NCBI GenBank assembly: GCA_021413845.1 | Contig: JAIOPP010000056.1 | Location: 1-64,000 of the forward strand | Length of the DNA: 64,000 nt | Source: Planctomycetia bacterium | GTDB taxonomy: Bacteria > Planctomycetota > Planctomycetia > Pirellulales > PNKZ01 | Direction: 5' to 3' | Shown here: piece by piece, positions 8,655 through 18,300 of the stretch | Layout of the letters: the number at the start of each line of letters is the position of its first letter | How positions within the stretch are numbered: the first letter of the stretch is position 1 | Position numbers and translations under genes: made by a program | Notes under the pieces: generated by a model | The model's input: the letters and a program-made list of their open reading frames with translations, nothing else | What the model was told of the DNA's origin: nothing | The model's database searches: none

Positions 8655-9167
8655 CTATTTCGCCTCAGCGTCACCCGGCTTCGCGCCTGCGACGAGCGAT
8701 TGCAACAAGGCGGGATCTTGCAGCGCCTTGGAGATGAGTTGCTCGGCGCCGGCCTTGCCGTCCATATACGTGAGCAAGTTGGCGAGTTGCGTGCGGGTTT
8801 CGAGCAGCTTGCGGAGCGGCTCGACCTTCCGCGCGACCGCGGCCGGCGAGAAGTCGTCCATGCTGTCGAACGTCACGTCGACCATCAGATTGCCTTCGCC
8901 CGTCAATGTGTTCGGCACGGTGAACGCGGCCCGCGGCTTCATCGACTTCATCCGATCGTCGAAGTTGTCGACGTCGATCTCGAGGAACTTCCGATCGGCC
9001 ACGGCCGGCATTTCGTCCGCCGACTTGCCCGACAGATCCGACAACACGCCCATCACGAACGGGAGCTGGATCACCTTCTGCGCACCGTACACTTCCACGT
9101 CGTACTCGATCTGCACGCGAGGGGCCCGATTGCGTGCGACGAACTTCTGGCCGCTACCTTTTCCCAT
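8655..9167 (-). CDS. tssB: T6SS contractile sheath small subunit TssB
   Basis: TssB (VipA/ImpB) is the small sheath subunit. It is 170 aa and begins MGKGSGQKFVARNRAPRVQI; the RVQIEYDVE segment, the LPFVMGVLSDLSG motif and FLEIDVDNFDDRMKSMKPR are diagnostic. The N-terminal region is the site that ClpV recognises in other systems. TTAGGAGC is a strong Shine-Dalgarno. It follows tssA by 112 bp and precedes tssC by 54 bp, the canonical tssBC pair. Confidence 0.96.
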   Translation of the reverse strand: MGKGSGQKFVARNRAPRVQIEYDVEVYGAQKVIQLPFVMGVLSDLSGKSADEMPAVADRKFLEIDVDNFDDRMKSMKPRAAFTVPNTLTGEGNLMVDVTFDSMDDFSPAAVARKVEPLRKLLETRTQLANLLTYMDGKAGAEQLISKALQDPALLQSLVAGAKPGDAEAK

Positions 9168-9279
9168 AACACTTAGCTCCTAAGAGGCATTCATCGAAGG
9201 GATCGAACCGAATCGTCGGGCTTCGAGTGAACGTGAAAGACGGTCTGTATCGAAACGATAGGGATATGTATCGAGGCTG

Positions 9280-10509
9280 CTAATAGTCGTTGGCGGAATT
9301 GTGAAACACCGGCGGCGGCGGTGGCGGAGGAGCCGACGCGGCGGCCGGGGCCTTCGCCGATTGCTTGGCGGCCGAAGCGGCTGCGGCAGCCGATGCAGCG
9401 ACCGATGCCGCCGCGATCTGCGTGTATTCGTCGCTCGTCATGCCGCCCAAGCTCTCGGCTTGGCTGAGCCCGTCGGGAGAAATGTCGCGCAAGATTTCTA
9501 AGAAGCTCTTCGTCGAGAGCCGCATCGCCCGACGGAGCAACAACGGCAACGGGCTCGACGGCTCGTAGCGCTCGAAATACTTACAGACTTTCTCGATGGC
9601 CCGAATCGCGTCGTCGCGAGTCGCGATGTCCGCGTCCCAGTTCTGCACGACGACTCGCGTTTCTCGGCCGCTGCCGCTCGGCGCCGAGTCCTCGTCGTCC
9701 GACGAGCCATCGATGTCGGCATCCACATCGGCCGCCGGTTCGTCGGCATCGAGCGAAGCGCCTCGTCGGCCGAGGCGTTCGACGAGGATCTTCCGAATGC
9801 CGTCGAGTTCTTTCACGGCGGCATCGAGACTGCGCGAGTTTCCCGCGCCGACTTGCTTCGTCAGCGCGACTTCGATCGCTTTGACGTATTCGACGGCGTC
9901 GGTCACCGCTTGCGTGTTCTTTTTCAGTTGTTCGAGATCGCAATCGGCGAACGCCGCGTCGATGAGCGCCGGTTTCGGCTTCGTTTCGGACGGGCCGACG
10001 TGCGGGATTTCGCCCGTCGCAACCGCGAGATCGCGGCGCGAGAACTGCCCGGCGGCTCGCGAAGAGACGAGCGGCACGGTGCGCACGATGTTCAACATTG
10101 CGCCGTTGTCGCACAGCGTCGCGATCGTGTTGACGCGCATCGTCGGGTCGAGGTCGTCGTCGGGATCGAGCTGAGGATGCACCGAGTCCCAAAACTTTTC
10201 GATGAAGCTTTGCAACACGGCGAGGCTATCGCGAAACGCCGGCCAGCCGCTCGTTTTCAAAGCGGCCCGCGTCAGATATAAGCCGATGCGCAGATCGTGG
10301 GTTCGTTTGAGCAAGCCCACGGCCGCTTTGCCGACGTCGTCCCACTCGGGCTCTTTCGCTTCGATGATCGTCGAGCCGTACTGCTGCTCAGGCGTTCCCT
10401 GCGCGGCGCGCTCCATCTCGGCAAAGTCCGGATCGTATTCCAGATTTTCGCCCGACGGCGCATCCGGTGAAATCGGTCCCGTGAGGCTCTCGAGATCTAT
10501 GGCGATCAA
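9280..10509 (-). CDS. tssA: T6SS cap/baseplate protein TssA
   Basis: TssA proteins share the ImpA N-terminal domain and coordinate sheath priming and elongation. The protein is 409 aa. The ImpA_N signature is clear: GPISPDAPSGENLEYDPDF, PEWDDVGKAAVGLLKRT, then LRIGLYLTRA and HPQLDPDDDLDPTMRVN within residues 10-115. The C-terminal half has an acidic linker around 250-280, a helical segment SPLPLLLRRAMRL, and an Ala-rich, Pro-rich end. The start is TTG at 10509; an in-frame TAG lies two codons upstream and the ImpA motif begins at once, so no ATG start is possible. It heads the minus-strand T6SS operon. Confidence 0.93.
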   Translation of the reverse strand: MIAIDLESLTGPISPDAPSGENLEYDPDFAEMERAAQGTPEQQYGSTIIEAKEPEWDDVGKAAVGLLKRTHDLRIGLYLTRAALKTSGWPAFRDSLAVLQSFIEKFWDSVHPQLDPDDDLDPTMRVNTIATLCDNGAMLNIVRTVPLVSSRAAGQFSRRDLAVATGEIPHVGPSETKPKPALIDAAFADCDLEQLKKNTQAVTDAVEYVKAIEVALTKQVGAGNSRSLDAAVKELDGIRKILVERLGRRGASLDADEPAADVDADIDGSSDDEDSAPSGSGRETRVVVQNWDADIATRDDAIRAIEKVCKYFERYEPSSPLPLLLRRAMRLSTKSFLEILRDISPDGLSQAESLGGMTSDEYTQIAAASVAASAAAAASAAKQSAKAPAAASAPPPPPPPVFHNSANDY

Positions 10510-10688
10510 TCCCTACGACCCTTTCAATAGAGTGTTCCGGCGCGCAATCGCCCGGTGGCTCGGGTGAGCCATGAGACCGCAAAGCTACCTTATCGGAAGG
10601 GCTGAGGCAAAGCAAACAAGCCGAATTCGCGGTCCAGGCGATTTTTCGGCTTTTGGGTTCCGCCTTGCCTGTCGCGCCCCTCGAATAG

Positions 10689-10717
10689 GTAATAACACCA
10701 TCTGCGGAATGGCGCAA
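10689..10717 (-). promoter_or_regulatory. Candidate promoter of the tssA operon
   Basis: On the minus strand TTGCGC (10717-10712) and TATTAC (10694-10689) are separated by 17 bp, a weak sigma70-type match. It would give a leader of about 175 nt before tssA. It was found by eye only. Confidence 0.28.
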
Positions 10718-10776
10718 CGGACCTATGTGAAAAAATCATCTCGATCTAAGTTGTTCGATGGATGCTCACGATCAAA

Positions 10777-10805
10777 TTGACGGTAAGCTTCACGGCATCT
10801 AAATT
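10777..10805 (+). promoter_or_regulatory. Candidate sigma70-type promoter for the vgrG-side genes
   Basis: TTGACG (10777-10782) and TAAATT (10800-10805) are spaced by exactly 17 bp, a good match to the sigma70 consensus in a GC-rich genome. Transcription would begin near 10812, about 110 nt before the small gene at 10923, and could run into vgrG. Confidence 0.45.
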
Positions 10806-10922
10806 CAAAAATCCCTCCCGCGACGATTCGGCCCGACCAGCCCCGGCGGCAATTGATGCACATCCCGCCGGGCGAACTGCCGATCATAGGGAAGCTCCGA
10901 AACTCATTGAGGCAGCCGGATC

Positions 10923-11144
10923 ATGATCAACTTCCTGCTCAATATCTTGTTTCAACTCAAAGACTTGCCCGGATTCCGTTTCCTGGGTCCCTACTATTCC
11001 AACCTGTTCGGCAAAGTGCAGAGTGTTTTGGATAAGAAGGGGGATATGGAAGAAGAAATGGGGGGCATGCTGACCGGCGTAAAAGTCTTGAAGAACGCCC
11101 CGAAAGCCGCCATGGGGGCCAAAGGCTCGAAGAAACGGAACTAG
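10923..11144 (+). CDS. Small hypothetical protein, hydrophobic N-terminus (73 aa)
   Basis: I do not recognise this protein. It is 73 aa with a hydrophobic/aromatic N-terminal half (MINFLLNILFQLKDLPGF, then FLGPYYSNLF), a short acidic stretch (DMEEEMGG) and a Lys/Gly-rich basic end (AKGSKKRN). It lies between the divergent tssA and vgrG genes and has a promoter-like sequence upstream, so it is probably translated. The Shine-Dalgarno is weak (GAGG about 12 bp upstream). Position suggests a T6SS-linked accessory, immunity or membrane-associated peptide, but nothing in the sequence proves it. Confidence 0.5.
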   Translation: MINFLLNILFQLKDLPGFRFLGPYYSNLFGKVQSVLDKKGDMEEEMGGMLTGVKVLKNAPKAAMGAKGSKKRN

Positions 11145-11228
11145 CCGCGGCGACCTCGAACGACCCAAGGACGGATCCGTACGGTCGAGTTTCTTTGCAT
11201 CTCTTCCGAATACCGTCTCCGAATATCG

Positions 11229-11600
11229 ATGTTCGGCAGTGCCATGAAGTTAGAGCCGCCACTCGCAAACTTGATTGCCCGATGCCAGACGATTTGTGTG
11301 GCCGAGTGCTGTGGAGTGGATGCGTATGACTTTTCACCCATCCAGATCGCGTCATATCTGACGATGTATCGAGGAGCGCCGGATGACTCAGATGTTCAGA
11401 CGTTACGCGGCCAAATCGACGCGTTGCGGGCGAATTACGGAGTTGCGGGTGCAAGTAGCCAAGGGGTGAGCCTTGAGGAGATGAATCAGGGATTTAGCGG
11501 CGAGCAGATAGAGGGACTTGCAAGCGAACTGTTGGCAAATCTAGACGTTGCCTTGAGCTTGATTGAGAAGAGTGAAGGACTACGATACAGAACCGCTTAA
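11229..11600 (+). CDS. Small Cys-rich hypothetical protein (possible DUF6331-like)
   Basis: The protein is 123 aa. Its most distinctive feature is CQTICVAECCGVDAYDFSP at about residues 19-37, with Cys pairs followed by an aromatic/acidic stretch; this resembles small bacterial proteins annotated DUF6331, but I hold that loosely. The rest is predicted helical (GFSGEQIEGLASELLANLDV). An alternative start is the ATG at 11244 (MKLEPPLANL). Codon use is less GC-biased than in the flanking T6SS genes, hinting at separate acquisition. It lies upstream of vgrG on the same strand, where adaptor, effector or immunity genes are often found. Confidence 0.6.
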   Translation: MFGSAMKLEPPLANLIARCQTICVAECCGVDAYDFSPIQIASYLTMYRGAPDDSDVQTLRGQIDALRANYGVAGASSQGVSLEEMNQGFSGEQIEGLASELLANLDVALSLIEKSEGLRYRTA

Positions 11601-11830
11601 CCATGCGCTGCAGCCAACGACGGCATCGCGTCACTTTTGCATCAGTGCGTCACCTGGCGGCCGCCGTTGAGTGTGGGGTGGCCGCTCCGCCTGGACGATC
11701 CCGTTCGACAGCCGAGCGAATTCCTGTCATCTTCTCTCCTGAATCGGTTTCTCTATATCATCGGGCCGAATGTCGAACAGAGATCGCCGGCGATATACCG
11801 TCGAAACCAACTTGGACGTGGGACGACTGA

Positions 11831-13876
11831 ATGAGCGTGCATGAAATCACCACGGCCGTCTCAGGCACGACCTTTTTCTTTTGGCGCATGCACGTTCGCG
11901 AGGAATTGGGTCGGCCGTTCCAGCTCGATCTGGAAATGTTCTGCGAAAAGGCCGACGTCTCGGCCGAGAAAATGCTCGGCACCACGGCGACCTTGAAGAT
12001 CACGAAGCCCGGCGGCGGCGAGCGCTATTTCAACGGTCTCGTCAGTCGCTTCGCCTATGCCGGCAACCGAGGCCGATACCAAGTCTATCACCTCACGCTC
12101 CGCCCCTGGCTCTGGTTCCTCACCCGCACCAGCGACTGCCGCATCTTCCAACAGATGAAGGTGCCCGACATTATCGAGAAGGTGTTTCGCGATAAGAACG
12201 GCTTCACCGACTTCAAACGTTCGCTGAGCGGCACCTATCGCAACTGGGAGTATTGCGTCCAGTATCGCGAAAGCGATTTCGACTTCGTTAGCCGGTTGAT
12301 GGAGCAAGAAGGGATCTACTACTACTTCGAGCATGTGGACGGCAAACACACGCTCGTGCTCGCCGACTCTCCAAACGCCCACTCCACGATGGACGGCGGC
12401 GGCGAGCTCCCGTATCGGGGCGGCGGCGACGGCCGGATCGGCCAAGACCATCTCCACGAATGGCTCCGGTACCAAGAAGTGCAAACGGCAGCGTACGTCA
12501 TTCAAGACTACGACTTCAAGAAACCCAAGGCCGACCTCGAAGTTCGTTCGCAGGTGACGCGGCAACATGCCTTAGCGTCGTACGAAGCCTACGACTATCC
12601 CGGCGAATACGTCGAGACGGCAGAAGGAACGGAATACGTCAAGGCACGGATCGAAGAACTGCAATCGCAACATCTGCGCGGCGTCGGCGTCGGCTCTTCC
12701 TACGATGTTGCGGTCGGCAAAAAGTTTAAGCTCGTCGACTTCGCCCGCGCCTCGGAAAACATCGAGTATCTCGTCGTCGCGGCCGACTACCAGATCGAGT
12801 CGGGCGAGGTCGAGCAGTTCTCCGCCGATTCGCAAAACCGCTTCGATGTGAAGCTCGAAACCATCGACGCCGCGCAGTCGTTTCGCGCGCGCCGCACCAC
12901 GCAAAAGCCGGTCGTCGCCGGGCCGCAAACGGCCGTCGTCGTCGGCAAGTCGGGCGAAGAAATCTGGACCGATAATTACGGCCGCGTGAAGGTCCAGTTC
13001 TATTGGGACCGCGAAGGGAAGAACGACGAAAATAGTTCCTGCTGGATTCGGGTCGCGCAAGTTTGGGCCGGGAAAACCTGGGGCGCCATCCACATCCCGC
13101 GCATGGGCCAAGAGGTGATCGTCGAGTTTCTCGAAGGAGATCCCGACCGCCCGATCATCACCGGCCGAGTGTACAACAACGACGAGATGCCCCCTTACGC
13201 GCTCCCCGACAACGCCACGCAAAGCGGCATCAAGAGCCGATCGTCGAAGGAAGGGACCGCCGAAAACTTCAACGAGCTCCGCTTCGAAGATAAGAAGGGA
13301 GAAGAAGAGGTCTACTTCCACGCCGAGAAGAACTTCAATCGGGTCGTCGAAAACAACGACACCTTGAAAGTCGGCTTCATCAAGAAAGATAAGGGCGACC
13401 AGACGGTCGAGATTCACAACAACCAGAAGACGGTCATCGGCAACAGCGAATCGGAAGACGGCAGCCAAACGATCGAAGTCTGGAAGAACCGCACCGAGAC
13501 CGTAAAAGAAGGGGACGAAACCGTCACCGTCTCGAAGGGGAATCGGGTCGTCACGATCAGCAAGGGAAACGAGACCCTGCTGGTTTCCGAAGGGAACCGC
13601 GAGGCGACCGTCAGCAAGGGGAACGACACCCTCACCGTGAGCACGGGCAACCTGACGATCAAGGTCGCCGCCGGCAAGGTGGAGATGGAAGCCGCGGTCT
13701 CGATCGAACTGAAGTGCGGCGCGAGCTCGATCAAGATCGAGCCGGCGAAGATTACGCTCCATGCGGCCGAGATCGCCGTAACGGGCGACGCTAAGGTCGC
13801 CGTCGCCGCCGCGATGGTCGACGTCAGCGGCTCGGGCATGGTGAAGATTGCGGGGGGCATCGTCAAAATCAACTGA
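11831..13876 (+). CDS. vgrG: T6SS spike protein VgrG (TssI)
   Basis: VgrG forms the trimeric spike tip on the Hcp tube. The protein is 681 aa. Residues about 1-380 are the gp27-like part (YQVYHLTLRPWLWFLTRTSD and QYRESDFDFVSRLMEQEGIY are diagnostic). About 385-480 is the gp5 OB-fold (DNYGRVKVQFYWDREGK, WGAIHIPRMGQEVIVEFLEG, DPDRPIITGRVYN). The C-terminal needle holds a repeat of roughly ten residues built on KGN/EGN/TGN from about 555 to 615, then a Val/Ala-rich beta-helical end. No catalytic effector domain is fused. PAAR is not seen nearby. The FHA gene follows 8 bp later, likely cotranscribed. Confidence 0.96.
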   Translation: MSVHEITTAVSGTTFFFWRMHVREELGRPFQLDLEMFCEKADVSAEKMLGTTATLKITKPGGGERYFNGLVSRFAYAGNRGRYQVYHLTLRPWLWFLTRTSDCRIFQQMKVPDIIEKVFRDKNGFTDFKRSLSGTYRNWEYCVQYRESDFDFVSRLMEQEGIYYYFEHVDGKHTLVLADSPNAHSTMDGGGELPYRGGGDGRIGQDHLHEWLRYQEVQTAAYVIQDYDFKKPKADLEVRSQVTRQHALASYEAYDYPGEYVETAEGTEYVKARIEELQSQHLRGVGVGSSYDVAVGKKFKLVDFARASENIEYLVVAADYQIESGEVEQFSADSQNRFDVKLETIDAAQSFRARRTTQKPVVAGPQTAVVVGKSGEEIWTDNYGRVKVQFYWDREGKNDENSSCWIRVAQVWAGKTWGAIHIPRMGQEVIVEFLEGDPDRPIITGRVYNNDEMPPYALPDNATQSGIKSRSSKEGTAENFNELRFEDKKGEEEVYFHAEKNFNRVVENNDTLKVGFIKKDKGDQTVEIHNNQKTVIGNSESEDGSQTIEVWKNRTETVKEGDETVTVSKGNRVVTISKGNETLLVSEGNREATVSKGNDTLTVSTGNLTIKVAAGKVEMEAAVSIELKCGASSIKIEPAKITLHAAEIAVTGDAKVAVAAAMVDVSGSGMVKIAGGIVKIN

Positions 13877-13884
13877 CGCGCACT

Positions 13885-14799
13885 ATGAAAGCCTCGCTCG
13901 AAGTCCTTATCGCCGATCGAGTCGTGCGGCGCATTGAATTGCGCGAAGGACAGGTCGTGCAATTCGGCCGAACCGATTGGGCCGATTTCAGCTTCCGCGA
14001 CGATGCCGCGATGGCCGACGTCCACTTCGCGATCGAATGCCGCCACGACGCCTGCCGCCTCAAAGCCCTCGTCACCGATCGCGACACGCTCGTGAACGGC
14101 GAAAAGGTCGAAGAGGCCGTGCTCCACACCGCCGACCGCATCAGCGCCGGTCTGTCGACTTTCCTCGTCACGATCGAAGGCGAAGCCGCTCCGCTCGGCG
14201 CGATCGTCGCCGGTGCGGCCATCGCCGCCACGCCGCCGGCAACCGACTTCGTGAACCTTTGCAGATACCTCGGGCTCGACGAAGCGCTGCCGTTTGCCGA
14301 GACCAAGCCGCATCAATCGCGCGACGAGTTGCTGCAAGCTTTGATCGCCGCGCAACAATATTCCGCCGCCGCGCGGCTCTATGCCCACTGGTTGCCGAAG
14401 CCCGCGGCCGTCTGGTGGGGCTGCCTCTGTGTGCGCGAATCGTGCGGCAACGCGCTCCCGAAGCCACAAGAGTCGGCCTGGGAAGCGGCTAAGAATTGGG
14501 TCGGCAAGCAAGACGAGGCGACCCGTCGCGAAGCCGAAAATGCCCTGGAAATGGCCGCCTATTCGGGCCCCGGCGGCATGCTGGCATCGGCAGCATTCGC
14601 CACCGGCGGCAGTATCGCTCCGGCAGGCTTGGAAGATCTCCCGCCCGACCCGCGCATGACGGGCCATGCCGTGCGCACGGCCTTGATCTTCGCTTCGGTC
14701 TTCGGCGACGCACGGCAAGCGCCGGCCCGTTGGCGCTGGTTTTTGGTATTGGCAGCGGAAGTGACCGCCGGGAAAATCACGCTGCCCGAAGCCCGCTGA
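13885..14799 (+). CDS. FHA-domain protein with DUF6931-like C-terminus, T6SS-linked
   Basis: The protein is 304 aa. Residues about 1-95 read as a forkhead-associated fold: VVQFGRTDWADFSF has the conserved GR, followed by an AMADVHFAIE strand (an S-x-x-H site with Ser replaced) and LVNGEKV. FHA domains bind phosphothreonine. Residues about 115-300 are an Ala-rich helical domain with WWGCLCVRES, AWEAAKNWV and AFATGGSIAP, similar to the DUF6931 proteins found next to T6SS spike genes; that match is from memory. It starts 8 bp after vgrG. Function is unproven; a phospho-controlled T6SS adaptor is a reasonable inference because kinases are encoded nearby. Confidence 0.75.
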   Translation: MKASLEVLIADRVVRRIELREGQVVQFGRTDWADFSFRDDAAMADVHFAIECRHDACRLKALVTDRDTLVNGEKVEEAVLHTADRISAGLSTFLVTIEGEAAPLGAIVAGAAIAATPPATDFVNLCRYLGLDEALPFAETKPHQSRDELLQALIAAQQYSAAARLYAHWLPKPAAVWWGCLCVRESCGNALPKPQESAWEAAKNWVGKQDEATRREAENALEMAAYSGPGGMLASAAFATGGSIAPAGLEDLPPDPRMTGHAVRTALIFASVFGDARQAPARWRWFLVLAAEVTAGKITLPEAR

Positions 14800-14891
14800 G
14801 CCTATCGCTTGCCGTGGCTGAGAGCGAATCCGCGCCGCAACCGGCGCGCCTCGCTGTGCCTCGCCTTCTCTCTCGGAAACCGAATTTTCGC

Positions 14892-15350
14892 ATGGCCCGT
14901 GCCCTGAAGAAGCCCGCCGAACTGCGCGACTCCTGGCGGCCGCGCCTCGGAACCGACCGGCAAGGACGCTGGCTCCGCTTCGGCCGCCGGCTCGGCATGA
15001 CGTTTCTCGTCGGGCTCCTGTTCGCCGCGATGTACTACGCCCTCTTCAGCCCCTTCTGGCATCCGCACACGCACCTGATCACTGCCGGCGTCGAACGCTT
15101 TCGCGACACAGCCTCGCCGGCGCTCGAGTTCGTGCGCGAAGATGCCGCGGCGATGCAGGTCCCGCTCGATGCGGTTTTGTTTCACTCTTCGGCCGACGAT
15201 CGAACTCCGCGCCACCTCGAAACGGCCGACGACTTCGCCGGCCTCGCCGCGCGGCTGAATGCCGACGACGTCCGGCCCGAAGACGTTCTCGTACTCTACC
15301 TGCAAACGCACGGCGTCGGCCTCGACGGTGATCGGCGTGGTCGTGAATGA
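14892..15350 (+). pseudogene. 5' fragment of a caspase-like membrane protein gene, broken by a frame change
   Basis: This is the N-terminal part (152 aa) of the gene continued by the next entry. The start is the ATG at 14892 (MARALKKPAELRDSWRPR). A single TM helix lies at about 36-56. Residues about 85-141 form the first half of a peptidase C14/caspase-like fold ending in VLVLYLQTHGV, where His140 would be the catalytic His. After GLDG the frame ends in RRGRE. The related gene at 22245 has about 60 residues from its catalytic His to the point where similarity resumes; here only about 7 remain. About 50 codons, including the expected catalytic Cys segment, are lost and the frame moves by one base. 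Confidence 0.75.
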
Positions 15351-18300
15351 GTTTCCCCGTTTACTGCGCGACGAGGTCGAGCGCACCGACGACCCGAACC
15401 TGTGGGTCCTAAGCGATTGCGCTCCGCTCGAGCGCGGGCACCTTGCCACCCTGGTGCGGCAAACGATCTTCGGCCATTTTTCGTCGCGCGCTCTGCAAGG
15501 CGAAGCCGACTCGAACGCCGACCGCTTGCTCGACATCGGCGAACTGTTTCGCTTCGTGCAAGCCAACGTCGCCCACTGGGTCGCCGATGCGACGGCCGGC
15601 GTGGCACGCCAAACGCCGATGTTGCTGTGCGGCCGAGCGTTGAAGGAGCCGCCGAGTTCGTACCCGGTGCTGCTCGCAGTCGCGGCGTTGCAACAGAACG
15701 AGCCGAAGGATGCGGCGAAAGATGCGGCAAAGCCGGCCGAGCCGGTAGCCGCCGCGCCGGCTCCTGCGCCCCCGATTGCCGAGCCGACGGCCACCGCAAC
15801 ACCCGCGCCTACGATAGCCTCTCCCACGGCGGCAGCCACGGCCGACGCGAAGCCCGCTGCGCCGGCCGCACCCCTCGACCCCAACGCGCTGCCGACGATC
15901 AAACTCCCCGACCCCGCGCTCACGGCCGCGCCGCTGCCGCCGGCGATCAAGCCCCTCACGGTCGAGATGCCGAAGCAGGAAATGAAGAGCGAGGCTTTGC
16001 TCGCGCTCGGCCGGCAGATGCAAGTCGCGATCGAAGATCGCAGCCGCGGGGCTGCGGTTCCCGTCGACTTCGGGCCGCAATGGTGGCGCGCCGCGCGCTC
16101 GGAGTTCCGCAGCCTCGAACGAATGCAAGCCGACCCGAGCGTCGATGCGCGCGTGAAGGAAATCTCGATCCGCCGCGCGGTCACGTCGCTCGGCGAGTTC
16201 GCCAACGGCCGACCGCTGACGACCGGCGATGAAGCCCTGCGCAAGCTCGAAGCGCTCCGCGGTTCGGTCGCGCCGCCGACGGAAGAGTTGCGAACCTGGG
16301 CTCTGGTCGAACGAGCCGTTTCCGAAGGGGCCGCGCAACCGTCGGCCGACTTGAAAGAGTTGATCACCGCGCTCGACGCAGCCTTTGCCGCCGACACCTC
16401 GACCGCATTCGACGCGCTGGCCGCAAAGGCTTGGTCGCCGGTCGCCGAGCGCTATGAAGAATTCCATTTCGCCCGACGACTGGGACGCGCCGCAGATGTC
16501 TCTTGGACGACACGCCGCCTCGCTTGGCATACCTGCCGCGAAGGGGAACGGGCCGGGGCCGAAGACCAACCGCGCACGTCGCTCCAAAATGCCGATCGAC
16601 TCCGCGAAACGGCCCGGCGCGAAATGTTCGACCAAGTCGACGACGATTGGATTCGCCAAGCCGATCGCGCTTTTCGCGACGCTTTAGAACTCTATCGCCT
16701 GGCGCAACGGGCGGCCGACGAACGCCGCCGCTCGTCGCAAGTGCGCAACGACGCGCTCTACCGCGCCTCCGAGTACGTTCGCTGGGTTCACGACGGCGAG
16801 GGAGACACGATCTGCGCGCCGCGCCACGACGACGTCCTTCGCTTTCTCCTGTTACTGGCCGAATTCACCGAGCTCTTGGAACAGGGGCCCGAGGCTTCGT
16901 ACGACGATCTCCTGCCGCGCCGCGAACGGCTGGAAGCTCTCGTCGCGGCGATCGAAGCCCCGCTCGGTCCGCCGGCGGTCGACGCTCTCGTCCGGCCGGG
17001 CTCGCCCGTTCCTGCACTGCGGCATCGGATCGAAGTGTTGCTCAGGTCGGGCCTAGCGAGCATCACTGCCCGCACACGATTGGAAGAAGCGCTCCTGCGA
17101 CTCGATGCCGACGCGCCGAAGATCGCGGCGGTGCGCGAGCTGCCGACGACGTTCGACTTCGCCCGCAACCCGACGCCGCACGACTGGCGCTCGGCGCTGC
17201 GCTTTTGCGTTCTGGTCACGAGGCTCTCGCGGCTGACGCTCATTGACGGCAAATCCACCGCGAAGCTGTTCGAAGTGGTGAGTGAAAAGAAGTGGGAGCT
17301 GGCTTGGAAGCGTGCGCCGCAAGAGGGAGACCAACATGCGAAGAAAGAGCCGACGCACGAAACCGACGAATCGAGCCTCGAACATTTCGCGCAAAGCAAC
17401 TCGCCCGACGGTTACGACCTGCGCGCGATCGAGCGCGAAGTGCGCCGGCGTTATGCGGAGCTGACGCATACGATTGAGCAAGCCGCGCAACTTGCCGGCG
17501 ACCTGACCGACCCGCTCGAGCGCACCCGTCGCCTCACGACTCTTCGTGCCGCAAGACGCGCAAGCTACTTGCTCGATCCGCGCGACGTCGCCAGGCTCGC
17601 CGGAGCAGATGTCGGCCGCATGCTCCAGCGTGCCGAATGGTACGATCTGCTCGTCGAAGCTCGCGATCGGGCCTTGCTGGCTCGGCAAGATTCCTCGAAC
17701 ATCGAAGCGGCCTATCTCGCGGCCGTGGCCGAAGACGATCGCGAGCTCGCGCAAAAGATCCCTTCGCAACCGCCGATCGCCCCGCGGCCGCTCGATCCGG
17801 TCAGGCTGCTCGGCCCGGCGGAGCTCTCGCTCACCGACGAACCGACGCGCGATCTGAAAGCGACGGTCGAATACATCGGCCCGACCGCCGGACCGGTGTG
17901 GTTGATCGTGCATTACGACCCGGACCTGTTCGAAGTGAAGCTCCCTCCCGGCTCGGGCATCTACGAGCAGCACGAGCTCAAGCTTGAGATCGCAAAGATC
18001 GCGGCCGACGCGGAAGCGAAGCGGATGAAGTTGGCGAGCGCCGAGAAGATCGACGAACCGGCTTTCATAGAGGCGAACAAGAAGGCGCTCGCCGCGCGCA
18101 ACGCCGGCCGCTTCCCGCTCGAGCCCGCCGGCGCCGGCCTCCCCGCTACTTGGTCGCTGAGCCCGGGCGAGCGGAAGGAGGTCGTCGTTCAATTGCGCCG
18201 CAAAGGAACCGCGGCGCGGCGGACGAAAGTCGTCGTCAACGCCGTCACGCGCGAATCGTACGTCCGCGTCGAAACGGCCACGACGCTGCCTTCGCTCGAA

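Larger units (their letters stand above)
10510..10922. other. Divergent intergenic region between tssA and the vgrG-side genes
   Basis: This 413-bp stretch has no convincing gene; open frames in it are short and lack recognisable protein features. It is visibly more AT-rich around 10680-10815 than the flanking genes. Candidate promoters point both ways (10689-10717 minus, 10777-10805 plus), so it is likely the control region of the T6SS locus. Confidence 0.6.

Noticed and set aside
1-14799. Extracellular contractile injection system or phage tail instead of T6SS
   Set aside because: TssA, TssE, TssF, TssG, Hcp, ClpV and VgrG signatures all fit T6SS; no eCIS-type AAA or tail-tape genes are present.
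15328-15350. Programmed ribosomal frameshift joining the two caspase-like fragments
   Set aside because: No slippery sequence was seen and about 50 residues relative to the paralogue are missing, which a frameshift would not explain.
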